Positions 18,217 to 29,194 of a stretch of 64,000 nucleotides of DNA are shown in pieces. The stretch's first letter is position 1. Every line of letters starts with the position of its first letter. The notes under the pieces were generated by a model that saw only the letters and a list, made by a program, of their open reading frames with translations, ran no database searches and was not told the DNA's origin. Made by a program: the position numbers and the translations under genes. Source of the DNA: Brevibacillus sp. (GTDB lineage Bacteria; Bacillota; Bacilli; Brevibacillales; Brevibacillaceae); NCBI GenBank assembly GCA_017656235.1, contig JACDOF010000007.1, forward strand, positions 62,001 through 126,000, given 5' to 3'.

Positions 18217-19071
18217 ATGAAGAACGGGTTGAAAAGAAGTTGGTTCGTCATGCTGGCAGCCCTGCTCAGTTTTGCGCTGCTGGCAGCCGGATGCGGCAGC
18301 AGCCAGACCGACACAGGCAGTCAGCAGCAAAACGCCAGCGGCAGTGAACAGGCCAATACGGGCGGCACAGACAGTCAGTCCGGCGAAGGTGCTGCCGAAA
18401 AGACTTATGTGGTCGGTACGGACGCCATATATCCGCCTTTTGAGAAAATGGAAGCCGACAAAATTACCGGTTTTGACATCGATGTCATCCATGCTGTAGC
18501 AGAAGCGGCCGGCATGAAGATCGAGATCAAACACACCGGTTGGGATCCGCTGTTTAACGGAATTGACAACGGAACGGTTGACCTCGGGATTTCAGCGATC
18601 ACCATTACGGACGACCGCAAGAAAAAGTACGACTTTACCGAACCGTACTTTGAGGCCAACCAGCTGATCATGGTAGCGGAAGATTCGCCGGTGACCAAAC
18701 TGGATGACCTGAAAGGAATGACCATCGGGGTGCAGGGCGGTACGACCGGTGCGATCGCCGTGAAAAAAGCGTTTGGCGATACCTATGAAGGCTTGCGCGA
18801 GTATGAAGACACGCCGTCCGCCGTCGATGACTTCTTCAATGGTCGCGTCCAGGCGGTCGTTGCCGACAACGGTGTGCTCTCCCTTTACACCAAGAAGACC
18901 ACCGGCAAAAAGTTCAAACTGGTGAAAGACGATTCGTTTGAAAAGGAATACTACGGAATCATGGTGAAAAAAGGGAACACCGAACTGCTGGAAAAGCTGA
19001 ACGCAGGTCTGAAGACGATCAAGGACAACGGGACGCTGGATAACATTTACAAGCAGTACTTTGAAGAGTAG
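18217..19071 (+). CDS. Polar amino-acid (Gln/basic) ABC transporter substrate-binding lipoprotein
   Basis: Lipobox LLAAGCGS and SBP_bac_3 signatures (GTDAIYPPFEKMEADKITGFDIDVIHAVAEAAG). Confidence 0.9.
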   Translation: MKNGLKRSWFVMLAALLSFALLAAGCGSSQTDTGSQQQNASGSEQANTGGTDSQSGEGAAEKTYVVGTDAIYPPFEKMEADKITGFDIDVIHAVAEAAGMKIEIKHTGWDPLFNGIDNGTVDLGISAITITDDRKKKYDFTEPYFEANQLIMVAEDSPVTKLDDLKGMTIGVQGGTTGAIAVKKAFGDTYEGLREYEDTPSAVDDFFNGRVQAVVADNGVLSLYTKKTTGKKFKLVKDDSFEKEYYGIMVKKGNTELLEKLNAGLKTIKDNGTLDNIYKQYFEE

Positions 19072-19151
19072 TGAACAAGACGGGATTGGAAACAGAGGGC
19101 GTTTTACAAGCATGCTGACTGGTGGGCAGTTGTTCCTTCTGCGGAATGGTG

Positions 19152-19180
19152 ACGGGCACGTCTGGCGGCGTGCCCGTTTT
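19152..19180 (+). terminator. Hairpin/partial terminator between the ABC binding-protein and permease genes
   Basis: ACGGGCACG-tctggcgg-CGTGCCCGT followed by TTT. Confidence 0.5.
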
Positions 19181-19208
19181 GCAATCTCATCGGAGAAAGG
19201 AGGAGCTT

Positions 19209-19883
19209 ATGGATTGGAGCGTTGTCTGGGAGTACCGGGAATGGTTTATTAGAGGAATCATGTATACGATTTTGCTTACCACCGTTGCCACAACCCTTGG
19301 CACCGTAATGGGGCTGTTTATCGGACTGGCCAAAATGTCGTCCAGCAAACTCCTGCGTATCCCCGCTGCCATTTATGTCGAAGTGTTTCGGGGAACGCCT
19401 TTGTTTGTACAGATCTTTCTGTTTCACTTCGCCGTGATTCCTTCGTTCTGGGAAACCTTCTTTCCGGGAGAACCGTCCCCGGAGCCGTTGTTTACCGGAT
19501 TTGTCGCACTTACCCTTAATGCAGCCGCTTATATTGCCGAGATTTTCCGGGCGGGCATTCAATCGATTGACCCTGGCCAGATGGAAGCCGCCCGTTCGTT
19601 GGGAATGACCAAGGGCATGGCGATGCGGCTGGTCATTATACCGCAGGCGTTTGTCCGGATGCTGCCTCCGCTGGGCAACGAGTTTATCACCCTGTTGAAG
19701 GATTCATCGCTGCTTGCGGCCATCTCGGTGACGGAACTGGCTTACGCGGGAATCAATATAGCGAAGAGTACCTTTGAACGCTATCCGCCGTACTTGACGA
19801 TCGCTGCCATCTATCTGATCATGACACTCTTCCTGTCCCGTGTTGTGGTCCGGGGGCTGGAGAAAAGGTACACCCCGCGCTAA
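19209..19883 (+). CDS. Polar amino-acid ABC transporter permease (GlnP-like)
   Basis: HisM/GlnP-type permease: EVFRGTPLFVQIFLFHF, EAARSLGMTKGMAMRLVIIPQA (EAA loop). Confidence 0.9.
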   Translation: MDWSVVWEYREWFIRGIMYTILLTTVATTLGTVMGLFIGLAKMSSSKLLRIPAAIYVEVFRGTPLFVQIFLFHFAVIPSFWETFFPGEPSPEPLFTGFVALTLNAAAYIAEIFRAGIQSIDPGQMEAARSLGMTKGMAMRLVIIPQAFVRMLPPLGNEFITLLKDSSLLAAISVTELAYAGINIAKSTFERYPPYLTIAAIYLIMTLFLSRVVVRGLEKRYTPR

Positions 19884-19977
19884 CATCCACAATTTGACTT
19901 TCGGATTGGCGGAGTGATATATTCGAGTCGTGGGACATATTGCCCACAGTTTCCAAACAGAAAGGAATGTATTTTGC

Positions 19978-20175
19978 ATGCTGGGAAAAGTAAAATGGTT
20001 CAATGCTGAAAAGGGTTACGGTTTTATCGAGCGCGAGGACGGAGGAGATGTATTTGTTCACTACTCCGCCATCCAAACAGACGGATTTAAAACCTTGGAC
20101 GAAGGTCAGTCTGTCGAGTTTGACATTGTCGAAGGCGACCGCGGCCCGCAAGCGGCAAACGTTGTGAAGCTGTAA
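19978..20175 (+). CDS. Cold-shock protein (CspA family)
   Basis: [33 protein letters not shown]. Confidence 0.95.
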   Translation: MLGKVKWFNAEKGYGFIEREDGGDVFVHYSAIQTDGFKTLDEGQSVEFDIVEGDRGPQAANVVKL

Positions 20176-20211
20176 ATCTCCCTGTGTGCAGCAGGTGGTA
20201 GATAAAGCGGC

Positions 20212-20251
20212 GAACCTCCTGAAAACGGTTTCGGGAGGTTTCTCTTTTTTT
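20212..20251 (+). terminator. Rho-independent terminator after csp
   Basis: aacctcctga-aaacgg-tttcgggaggttt followed by ctctttttttc. Confidence 0.7.
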
Positions 20252-20387
20252 CGTTTAAAATGATCATGTTCGGGGAGCGCTTGCTCCCGCGTGTAAAGAA
20301 ATTGTAAAAAAATGATGAAGAAATGGAGAAGGATTTTTCCCGTCCGCACGGAATAAAGTATGCATAGACGGAAGGAGGTCAAAGGCC

Positions 20388-20942
20388 ATGAAATTACAGG
20401 TTCGTGGTGAAAACATTCAGGTTACTGCAGCCCTTCGCGACTATGTGCAGAAGAAGCTTGGCCGTCTCGAACGCTATTTCGACAACGGTCAGGTGAAAGA
20501 GATCAACGTAACCTTGCGAGTCCTCCGGGGGGACGGGATCATTGAGGTCACCATCCCCATGACAGGCGTGTTGATCCGCGCCGAAGAAACACATGAAGAC
20601 ATGTACGCAGCCATTGATCTGGTAGTTGAGAAACTGGAGCGTCAAATCCGCAAATATAAAACCAAAATCAACCGCAAACAGCGGTACGATTCGTCGAGAA
20701 AAGTGGTCCATCGTCAGGCAGATACGGTCGCCGTCCTTGCAGATGACGAGGAAGAGGATGACGAGATCAGCATCGTACGTACCAAACGCTTCGACCTGAA
20801 ACCGATGGATGCGGAAGAAGCGGTCCTGCAGATGGATCTTTTGGGACACAACTTCTTTGTATTCCAAAACAGCGCCACCAATGAGGTCAATGTCGTATAC
20901 CGGAGAAATGACGGAAAATTCGGATTAATCGAACCGAAATAA
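20388..20942 (+). CDS. hpf: Long-form ribosome hibernation promoting factor
   Basis: MKLQVRGENIQVTAALRDYVQKKLGRLERYF and C-terminal IVRTKRFDLKPMDAEEAVLQMDLLGHNFFVFQN dimerisation domain. Confidence 0.95.
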   Translation: MKLQVRGENIQVTAALRDYVQKKLGRLERYFDNGQVKEINVTLRVLRGDGIIEVTIPMTGVLIRAEETHEDMYAAIDLVVEKLERQIRKYKTKINRKQRYDSSRKVVHRQADTVAVLADDEEEDDEISIVRTKRFDLKPMDAEEAVLQMDLLGHNFFVFQNSATNEVNVVYRRNDGKFGLIEPK

Positions 20943-20960
20943 GCAAATAATGGTGAAGGT

Positions 20961-20987
20961 GGGAGTTGTCGTGCGACAGCTCCCTTT
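20961..20987 (+). terminator. Terminator-like hairpin after hpf
   Basis: gggagttgtcg-tg-cgacagctccc followed by ttt. Confidence 0.5.
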
Positions 20988-21102
20988 ACTTGTGCGCGAT
21001 TGTCATCATTTGCTACAATACTCTTTTAGATGGGTTTTATCATCACGGGTTGTGACGAGATGAATTCCATCGGCGGGTGTGAACCGTGAAAGGGGTGTCC
21101 CT

Positions 21103-23625
<2,523 letters not shown>

Positions 23626-23662
23626 CGCACAAACGGGTACGGTGACTTTCCTGCAGCAGCCG

Positions 23663-23709
23663 ACACCATTCTCCCTTTTTCTTTGCGATGGGGGGAGAAT
23701 GGTGTTTTT
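23663..23709 (+). terminator. Rho-independent terminator after secA
   Basis: ACACCATTCTCCC / GGGAGAATGGTGT 13-bp stem followed by TTTTT. Confidence 0.8.
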
Positions 23710-23729
23710 CTACAAGAGAGGGGAATGAA

Positions 23730-24722
23730 ATGCGGAGACTGTCCTTGACCGAGCGTGCCATCATCCTGCACATCGTCCTGCTGGTAACCCTTTCCGCGGT
23801 AATTTTCGATCAATTGTCACAAATCAAACAAATAAGCGAGCGTCCCCAGGCTCCGGCATTCAATCCGCTTCATCACTTTGCCTTCGTCTACCAAGACGAA
23901 AAGAATCCCTACTGGGACGCCGTCAAGGAAGGAATCAGCCAGGCGGCGGACAATAGCCAGGTTTATTTCGAGTACCTTGGCCCGGAAGCGTCGGACATGG
24001 TGGAACAGCTTGATTTGCTGAATCAGGCCATCGCCAGCAAAGTGGACGGCATTATCGTCCAGGCGATGAGCGAGGAAGCGTTTACTCCGATCATTGATAA
24101 AGCGGTGGAACAGGGGATACCGGTCGTCACCATCGACAGTGATGCACCGCGCAGCGGACGAATCGGGTACGTAGGATCAGACAACTACCATGCAGGTGTG
24201 TTGGCTGGCAGATATATTGCCGAGACGCTTAAGGGACAGGGTGAGGTAGGGATTATCATCGGCAGTTTTCACGCCACCAGTCAGCGAGAGCGGCTGAAGG
24301 GGATGCAGGACGTGCTCAGGGAGTACCCCGCGATTCGCATCGCAGCCGCCGTCGATTCCAACGCAAACCGGTTCCTGGCCAACAGCCTTGCCGCCCAACT
24401 GATCCGGCAGCACCCGTCGATGACGATGATCGTCGGGACGTCAGCCTCCGACGGACCGGGGATTGCCGAGGCGATTACCCGTCAGGGCAAAGAGGAAGCA
24501 ATCCACTCCCTTGCCTTCTCCTTCGGCGAAATGCCTGGGCTTGCTCCCCATATCCCGACCGGGGCCATCGATGCGGTGATTCTGGAAGATCCCTATCAGA
24601 TGGGCGCGAAGGCGGTGGAAATGATGCTTCACGTCAAGGAAGGACTGCCGGTTCCCCCTTCTGTTCATACGCAGGTGCGGCTGCTGACAGGAGACCAACT
24701 TGAACGAACGGAAAGCAGGTGA
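23730..24722 (+). CDS. Membrane-anchored periplasmic-binding-type sugar sensor (XylFII-like)
   Basis: Single N-terminal TM without lipobox, then Peripla_BP_4 domain (FVYQDEKNPYWDAVKEGISQAA, DGIIVQAMSEEAF); upstream of LytS/YesM-type kinase. Confidence 0.75.
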   Translation: MRRLSLTERAIILHIVLLVTLSAVIFDQLSQIKQISERPQAPAFNPLHHFAFVYQDEKNPYWDAVKEGISQAADNSQVYFEYLGPEASDMVEQLDLLNQAIASKVDGIIVQAMSEEAFTPIIDKAVEQGIPVVTIDSDAPRSGRIGYVGSDNYHAGVLAGRYIAETLKGQGEVGIIIGSFHATSQRERLKGMQDVLREYPAIRIAAAVDSNANRFLANSLAAQLIRQHPSMTMIVGTSASDGPGIAEAITRQGKEEAIHSLAFSFGEMPGLAPHIPTGAIDAVILEDPYQMGAKAVEMMLHVKEGLPVPPSVHTQVRLLTGDQLERTESR

Positions 24723-26289
24723 AGCGGTGCGAACAATACGCGGCAAACTGCTGTTCTCTTTTTTGGTGATCATTGTAACGATGACACAGGTCTCTTACTT
24801 TCTTTATCATTCCAGCCAATTGTACATAAACAATTACGACGAGATTTTGCGGCGGTTTTTGCTGCTCAATGAGATTACCCAAACCGTGCGCGGGATCAGC
24901 AAGACGCTGTCGCTGCAGTTGGTTGATCCCAGTGAGGCGTATCTGAACGAGTACAGACTGTTAAAGCAAAAGTTGCTTGCTGATCGCGATCGTCTGCACC
25001 TGTACTTTACCGATCCGAACAACCAGCTTGCTGTCCGCAACTACGCCAATATCATCAAAAGTTATCTGGAAGCGGCGGATGAAATGCTGGTGGCCAAAGC
25101 GAAGGATGACACCGCCCTCTACGCGGACTTGTATCCCGACCTGGAGAGCATGCGGCGCTACTCCCAGGAGTATGCCCAAAGCCTGTACGATATCGAGCTG
25201 ACCCACTACCATCAGTTTTACGCGGAGACGGTGAGCAAAAACGAGTCGCTAAAGCAGTTGAGCATCCTGATGATCATCTGCACGACGGGGCTAAGCATCC
25301 TGCTCGTCATCTGGTTTTCCACCGGGATTACCCGACCCATTACGCGTTTGGCCCAAGCGGCCAAGCGGTCTTACCTGCACAACGGTGCCTTTCACTTTCA
25401 GCCGGTCGAGGTCAACAGTCGGGATGAGGTAGAGATTTTGGCCCATGCCTTTAACTCGATGGGGCGCAACATCCAGCAGATGGTGAGCGAGATGAACCGC
25501 AAAACCGAACTGGAGATGAAACTGCAAAAACAGGAGTTGGAGAACCTGGAAGTGAATCATTTATTAAAGGAAATGGAATTGAAAGCGCTGCAAAACCAGA
25601 TTCATCCCCATTTTTTGTTTAATACGCTCAACGTGATCTCCGGCCTCGCCTATCTGGAAGGAGCAGAGCGTTCCAGCGAGTTGATGGTCTCGCTGTCCAA
25701 CCTGCTGCGGTACAACCTGCGCCGCCTTGATCATCCGGTCACCATCGCTGAAGAGGTAGATCACGTGCGTGAGTACTGCCGCATCCAGCAAACGCGCTTC
25801 GGCGAACGCGTGCAGTTTTCCATTGATGCAGACCCGTCGCTGGCACAGGTATCCATCCCCTGCCTGACGATCCAACCCCTTGTCGAAAATGCGTTTATCC
25901 ACGGCATCGAAGGATATGAGGAAGGGGCTGTGATCCGGATTGCGGTCTATCGCGGGATGAGGAAGGGCAGGGAGACGGCCGTCGTCGAGATTGGCGACAA
26001 CGGGATGGGGATGTCGGAGGAGACGATCCAGCGCCTTTTTCGCTTTGAACAGATTCCCGCAAAGGAGAAGCACTCGACAGGCGGTCACTCGACAGGGATC
26101 GGCCTGCGCAACGTGATGAAACGGCTGATGCTGTTTGAAAAAACGGATGATGTGGCCGATGTGATCGAAATGGAAAGCGTTCCGGGGAAGGGGACGACGA
26201 TTCGTCTCTTCATCTCCATGGACAAGCCTGTACTGTTGGCAAACGGGCAAGGAGGTGAGCGTCGTGAGCTACAAGCTGATCATCGCTGA
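24700..26289 (+). CDS. LytS/YesM-type sensor histidine kinase (HAMP + His_kinase + HATPase)
   Basis: QNQIHPHFLFNTLNVISGLAYLEG; IGDNGMGM; GIGLRNVMKRL. Start possibly GTG ~24727. Confidence 0.9.
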   Translation: MNERKAGEAVRTIRGKLLFSFLVIIVTMTQVSYFLYHSSQLYINNYDEILRRFLLLNEITQTVRGISKTLSLQLVDPSEAYLNEYRLLKQKLLADRDRLHLYFTDPNNQLAVRNYANIIKSYLEAADEMLVAKAKDDTALYADLYPDLESMRRYSQEYAQSLYDIELTHYHQFYAETVSKNESLKQLSILMIICTTGLSILLVIWFSTGITRPITRLAQAAKRSYLHNGAFHFQPVEVNSRDEVEILAHAFNSMGRNIQQMVSEMNRKTELEMKLQKQELENLEVNHLLKEMELKALQNQIHPHFLFNTLNVISGLAYLEGAERSSELMVSLSNLLRYNLRRLDHPVTIAEEVDHVREYCRIQQTRFGERVQFSIDADPSLAQVSIPCLTIQPLVENAFIHGIEGYEEGAVIRIAVYRGMRKGRETAVVEIGDNGMGMSEETIQRLFRFEQIPAKEKHSTGGHSTGIGLRNVMKRLMLFEKTDDVADVIEMESVPGKGTTIRLFISMDKPVLLANGQGGERRELQADHR

Positions 26290-27847
26290 CGACGAGCAGA
26301 TTGAACGGGACAAACTGAAGCTGGTCATTCAGCGTGAACTGCCTGATGTCGCTGTCGTGGCAGAGGCGAAGAACGGTCGGCAGGCGGTGCAGTTGGGCAT
26401 ACAGTGGCAGCCGGATATGATGATGGTGGATATCAAAATGCCGGGGTTGGACGGTCTGCAGGTTGTCCGCGAGCTGTCACAATCGCTGCCCCATACCAAA
26501 TTCGTGCTGATCTCGGCCTACGATTACTTTGACTACGCTCAGGAAGCCGTTTCGCTGGGAGTCAAAGAGTACCTGCTCAAACCCGCGAGCAAACAACAGA
26601 TTACGGAGACCATCCAGCGCTTAACAAGCGAGATTGAGCAGGAGCGGACGCGCAGGCGTGAAGAGGCCCAACTGCGGGAAAAGGTGGCCCAGCTGCTGCC
26701 GGTCGTGGAGAAAGAGCTGGCTCTGCTGCTCATGCTGGATGAGGAGACCGGCAGGTTTGACACCTATGCGCAGCTGCTGCAGCTGAAGGAAGTAAAAGGC
26801 TTTGCCATAGCGGTCACCTTTCACCCTGAAACCGCAGCGGAGGATGATTCGCTTGCCTTCAATGTGAACAAACACCGCTGGTATGAAAAGCTGCGCAGCA
26901 AAGTGAAGGAATGGTCAAACTCGCTGGTCAGTCCCCTCCTGTGGCGGCAGATGGCCATCTTCGTCCTGCGGGGGAGCCAGGCGGAGGAAGCGTACTCGTC
27001 GCGTGTGCAGGCGATCAAACTGGCCCGTCGTCTGTGCGGTCTGTTTGCCCAGGAGCCCATCCGCCTCCAGTTCGGAATCGGCAACGTCTACGCTGGCTTT
27101 GACGGTCTGCGCCGTTCCTATCAAGAGGCAATGCTGGCTGTCAAGGATCCCTCCGTACCCGCATCCGTACATCACTACGGCGATCTGCCGCTGTGTGAGA
27201 AGTCGTTCGCCTATTCACTGGAACAGGAGAAGGCTTTGCTGGAAAAAGTCAGATTGGGCAAGGTGGAGGAGAGCGTGCAGCTCTTTCACTGTATGCTGGA
27301 CGAAGTGGTTCGCTCTGCCCGGGGGGATATGCGCTATGTCCGACGCTTTTTGCTGGAATGCGTAACCGTCGTGTCCCGGGTTGCCTTTGAATATCAGCTT
27401 CTTTTGGAGGATTTCTCGCGGTTTTGCGTGGAAGACCTGCATTCGCCGGCTGAAGTGAGGCAGGAGGGAGAGTTCTGGATCGGGCGGATCGCCAGGCTGA
27501 TGCAGGAAGAGCGGCATCGCAGGACGGCCTCCGTACTGGAACAGGTGAAACAGTATCTTCAGCAGCACTTTGCCGAAGAGATCAAACTGGAAGAGGTGGC
27601 CGAAAAGTTTGGCATCAGCCCGTATTACCTGAGCAAGCTGTTCAGCCAACAAGGCCAGATCACGTTCATCGACTACTTGACGGAACTTCGCCTGGAAGCG
27701 GCGAAACGGCTGCTCGCCGACCCCGGCAAGGGACTGAAGGAGATCGCTTACGATGTGGGCTATTGCAATCCCAACTACTTCAGCCGGGTTTTCAAAAAGA
27801 AGACGGGGCTCACGCCGAGTGAATACCGGAAGGCACTGCTTGAATAA
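26255..27847 (+). CDS. YesN-type response regulator (REC + AraC HTH)
   Basis: KLIIADDEQIERDKL, MMVDIKMPGLDGLQVV, C-terminal AraC HTH (ISPYYLSKLFSQQGQITFIDYLTELRLEAAKRLL). Confidence 0.92.
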   Translation: MSVVSYKLIIADDEQIERDKLKLVIQRELPDVAVVAEAKNGRQAVQLGIQWQPDMMMVDIKMPGLDGLQVVRELSQSLPHTKFVLISAYDYFDYAQEAVSLGVKEYLLKPASKQQITETIQRLTSEIEQERTRRREEAQLREKVAQLLPVVEKELALLLMLDEETGRFDTYAQLLQLKEVKGFAIAVTFHPETAAEDDSLAFNVNKHRWYEKLRSKVKEWSNSLVSPLLWRQMAIFVLRGSQAEEAYSSRVQAIKLARRLCGLFAQEPIRLQFGIGNVYAGFDGLRRSYQEAMLAVKDPSVPASVHHYGDLPLCEKSFAYSLEQEKALLEKVRLGKVEESVQLFHCMLDEVVRSARGDMRYVRRFLLECVTVVSRVAFEYQLLLEDFSRFCVEDLHSPAEVRQEGEFWIGRIARLMQEERHRRTASVLEQVKQYLQQHFAEEIKLEEVAEKFGISPYYLSKLFSQQGQITFIDYLTELRLEAAKRLLADPGKGLKEIAYDVGYCNPNYFSRVFKKKTGLTPSEYRKALLE

Positions 27848-27885
27848 AGCCGGGCGGAAAGATGAAGCGTCAGTACAAAATAGTG

Positions 27886-27917
27886 CAGAAGATTGCAAGA
27901 TTAGACAGAAGAATGCT
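27886..27917 (+). promoter_or_regulatory. 20-bp-spaced direct repeats upstream of xylF (candidate YesN binding site)
   Basis: CAGAAGATTGCA (27886-27897) and CAGAAGAATGCT (27906-27917), 10/12 identical, start-to-start 20 bp. Confidence 0.5.
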
Positions 27918-27921
27918 TCCC

Positions 27922-27935
27922 TGTAAGCGTTCTTT
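27922..27935 (+). promoter_or_regulatory. cre-like site 1 upstream of xylF
   Basis: TGTAAGCGTTCTTT matches 12/14 of TGWAANCGNTNWCA. Confidence 0.45.
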
Positions 27936-27952
27936 TTCTTGTATGGTAAAGG

Positions 27953-27966
27953 TGTAAGCGATTTCG
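27953..27966 (+). promoter_or_regulatory. cre-like site 2 upstream of xylF
   Basis: TGTAAGCGATTTCG matches 13/14 of TGWAANCGNTNWCA. Confidence 0.55.
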
Positions 27967-27998
27967 GAAAGACGCATGGAAAAAGGGGGAAATTACAC

Positions 27999-29108
27999 AT
28001 GAACCGCAAACGAACCAAGATTTTGTCGATGACGATGACGACCGCGCTGGCGCTCATGCTCGCCGCTTGCGGCCAGGGAGCGGCACCGGAGCAAAAGCCT
28101 GCGGACAGCGGCAGTTCTGCATCGGCTCCGGCTGGGAAACAGGACGACGGCAAGATTGTTGTGGGCTTTTCGATGGATACGCTGAAGGAAGAACGCTGGC
28201 AGAAAGACCGCGAGCTGTTTGAAGCGAAAGTAAGAGAACTGGGGGCGGAAGTGCTGACGCAGGCAGCCAACAGCGATGATGCCAAACAGCTGTCACAGGC
28301 GGAAAACCTGATTTCGCAGGGGGTTGACGTACTCGTTGTCGTACCGCACAACGCGGAAGCAACCGCTGCGATTGTGGAGAAAGCGCACGAAGCCGGCATC
28401 AAAGTGCTGTCATACGATCGTTTGATTAAAAATTCCGATGTTGATCTGTACGTTTCATTTGATAACGAAAAAGTGGGAGAAATGCAGGCCCAAGAGATCG
28501 TGAAGCGTGTGCCAAAAGGGAACTACGTATACATTGGCGGCGCTGACACGGACAACAATGCGGTGCTGTTCCGCCAGGGGGCGATGAATATCCTGAAGCC
28601 CCTGGAAGAAAAGGGCGACATCAAGATCGTCTTCGATCAGTACTCCAAAGACTGGAAGCCGGAAGAGGCGCTGAAAAACATGGAAAACGCCCTGACTGCC
28701 AATAACAACGACATCCAGGCCGTCGTCGCGGCCAACGACGGAACGGCTGGCGGCGTGATCCAGGCACTGGCCGCACAGGGATTGGCCGGCAAGGTTCCGG
28801 TCTCCGGGCAGGATGCGGAACTGGCCGCCCTCCAGCGCATCGTGGAAGGCAAACAGACAATGACCGTATACAAACCGATTCACAAAGAAGCGGCCATTGC
28901 GGCGGAGCTGGCGGTGAAGCTGGCAAAGGGAGAAAGCATCGAGACGAACAGCACGGTGAACAACGGCAAGATTGACGTGCCTTCCGTTCTGCTGGAACCG
29001 GTGGTCGTCACCAAGGAGAACATTGTGGACACCGTGATTGCGGACGGCTTCCAGAAGCTGGAGGATGTCTACAAGAACGTCCCGAAAGATCAATGGCCAA
29101 AACAGTAG
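27999..29108 (+). CDS. xylF: D-xylose-type ABC transporter substrate-binding lipoprotein
   Basis: Lipobox MLAACGQ; SYDRLIKNSDVDLYVSFDNEKVGEMQAQ strongly XylF-like. Confidence 0.85.
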   Translation: MNRKRTKILSMTMTTALALMLAACGQGAAPEQKPADSGSSASAPAGKQDDGKIVVGFSMDTLKEERWQKDRELFEAKVRELGAEVLTQAANSDDAKQLSQAENLISQGVDVLVVVPHNAEATAAIVEKAHEAGIKVLSYDRLIKNSDVDLYVSFDNEKVGEMQAQEIVKRVPKGNYVYIGGADTDNNAVLFRQGAMNILKPLEEKGDIKIVFDQYSKDWKPEEALKNMENALTANNNDIQAVVAANDGTAGGVIQALAAQGLAGKVPVSGQDAELAALQRIVEGKQTMTVYKPIHKEAAIAAELAVKLAKGESIETNSTVNNGKIDVPSVLLEPVVVTKENIVDTVIADGFQKLEDVYKNVPKDQWPKQ

Positions 29109-29194
29109 CCGCTTAAGCAGAGCACAGAGAGGAAGCCAAATGCGCGAGCCTTTGGCTTCCTTCTTTCCATCCAGAGGGAGGGGAGCGCAAAAAG

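Noticed and set aside
17560-18534. 324-aa minus-strand ORF over the motB 3' end and DnaA-box cluster
   Set aside because: Antisense of motB and the ABC binding-protein gene; no domain recognised; intergenic part better explained by DnaA boxes.
27215-28402. 395-aa minus-strand ORF across the YesN/xylF junction
   Set aside because: Overlaps two confident plus-strand genes and the regulatory region; composition typical of antisense frames.
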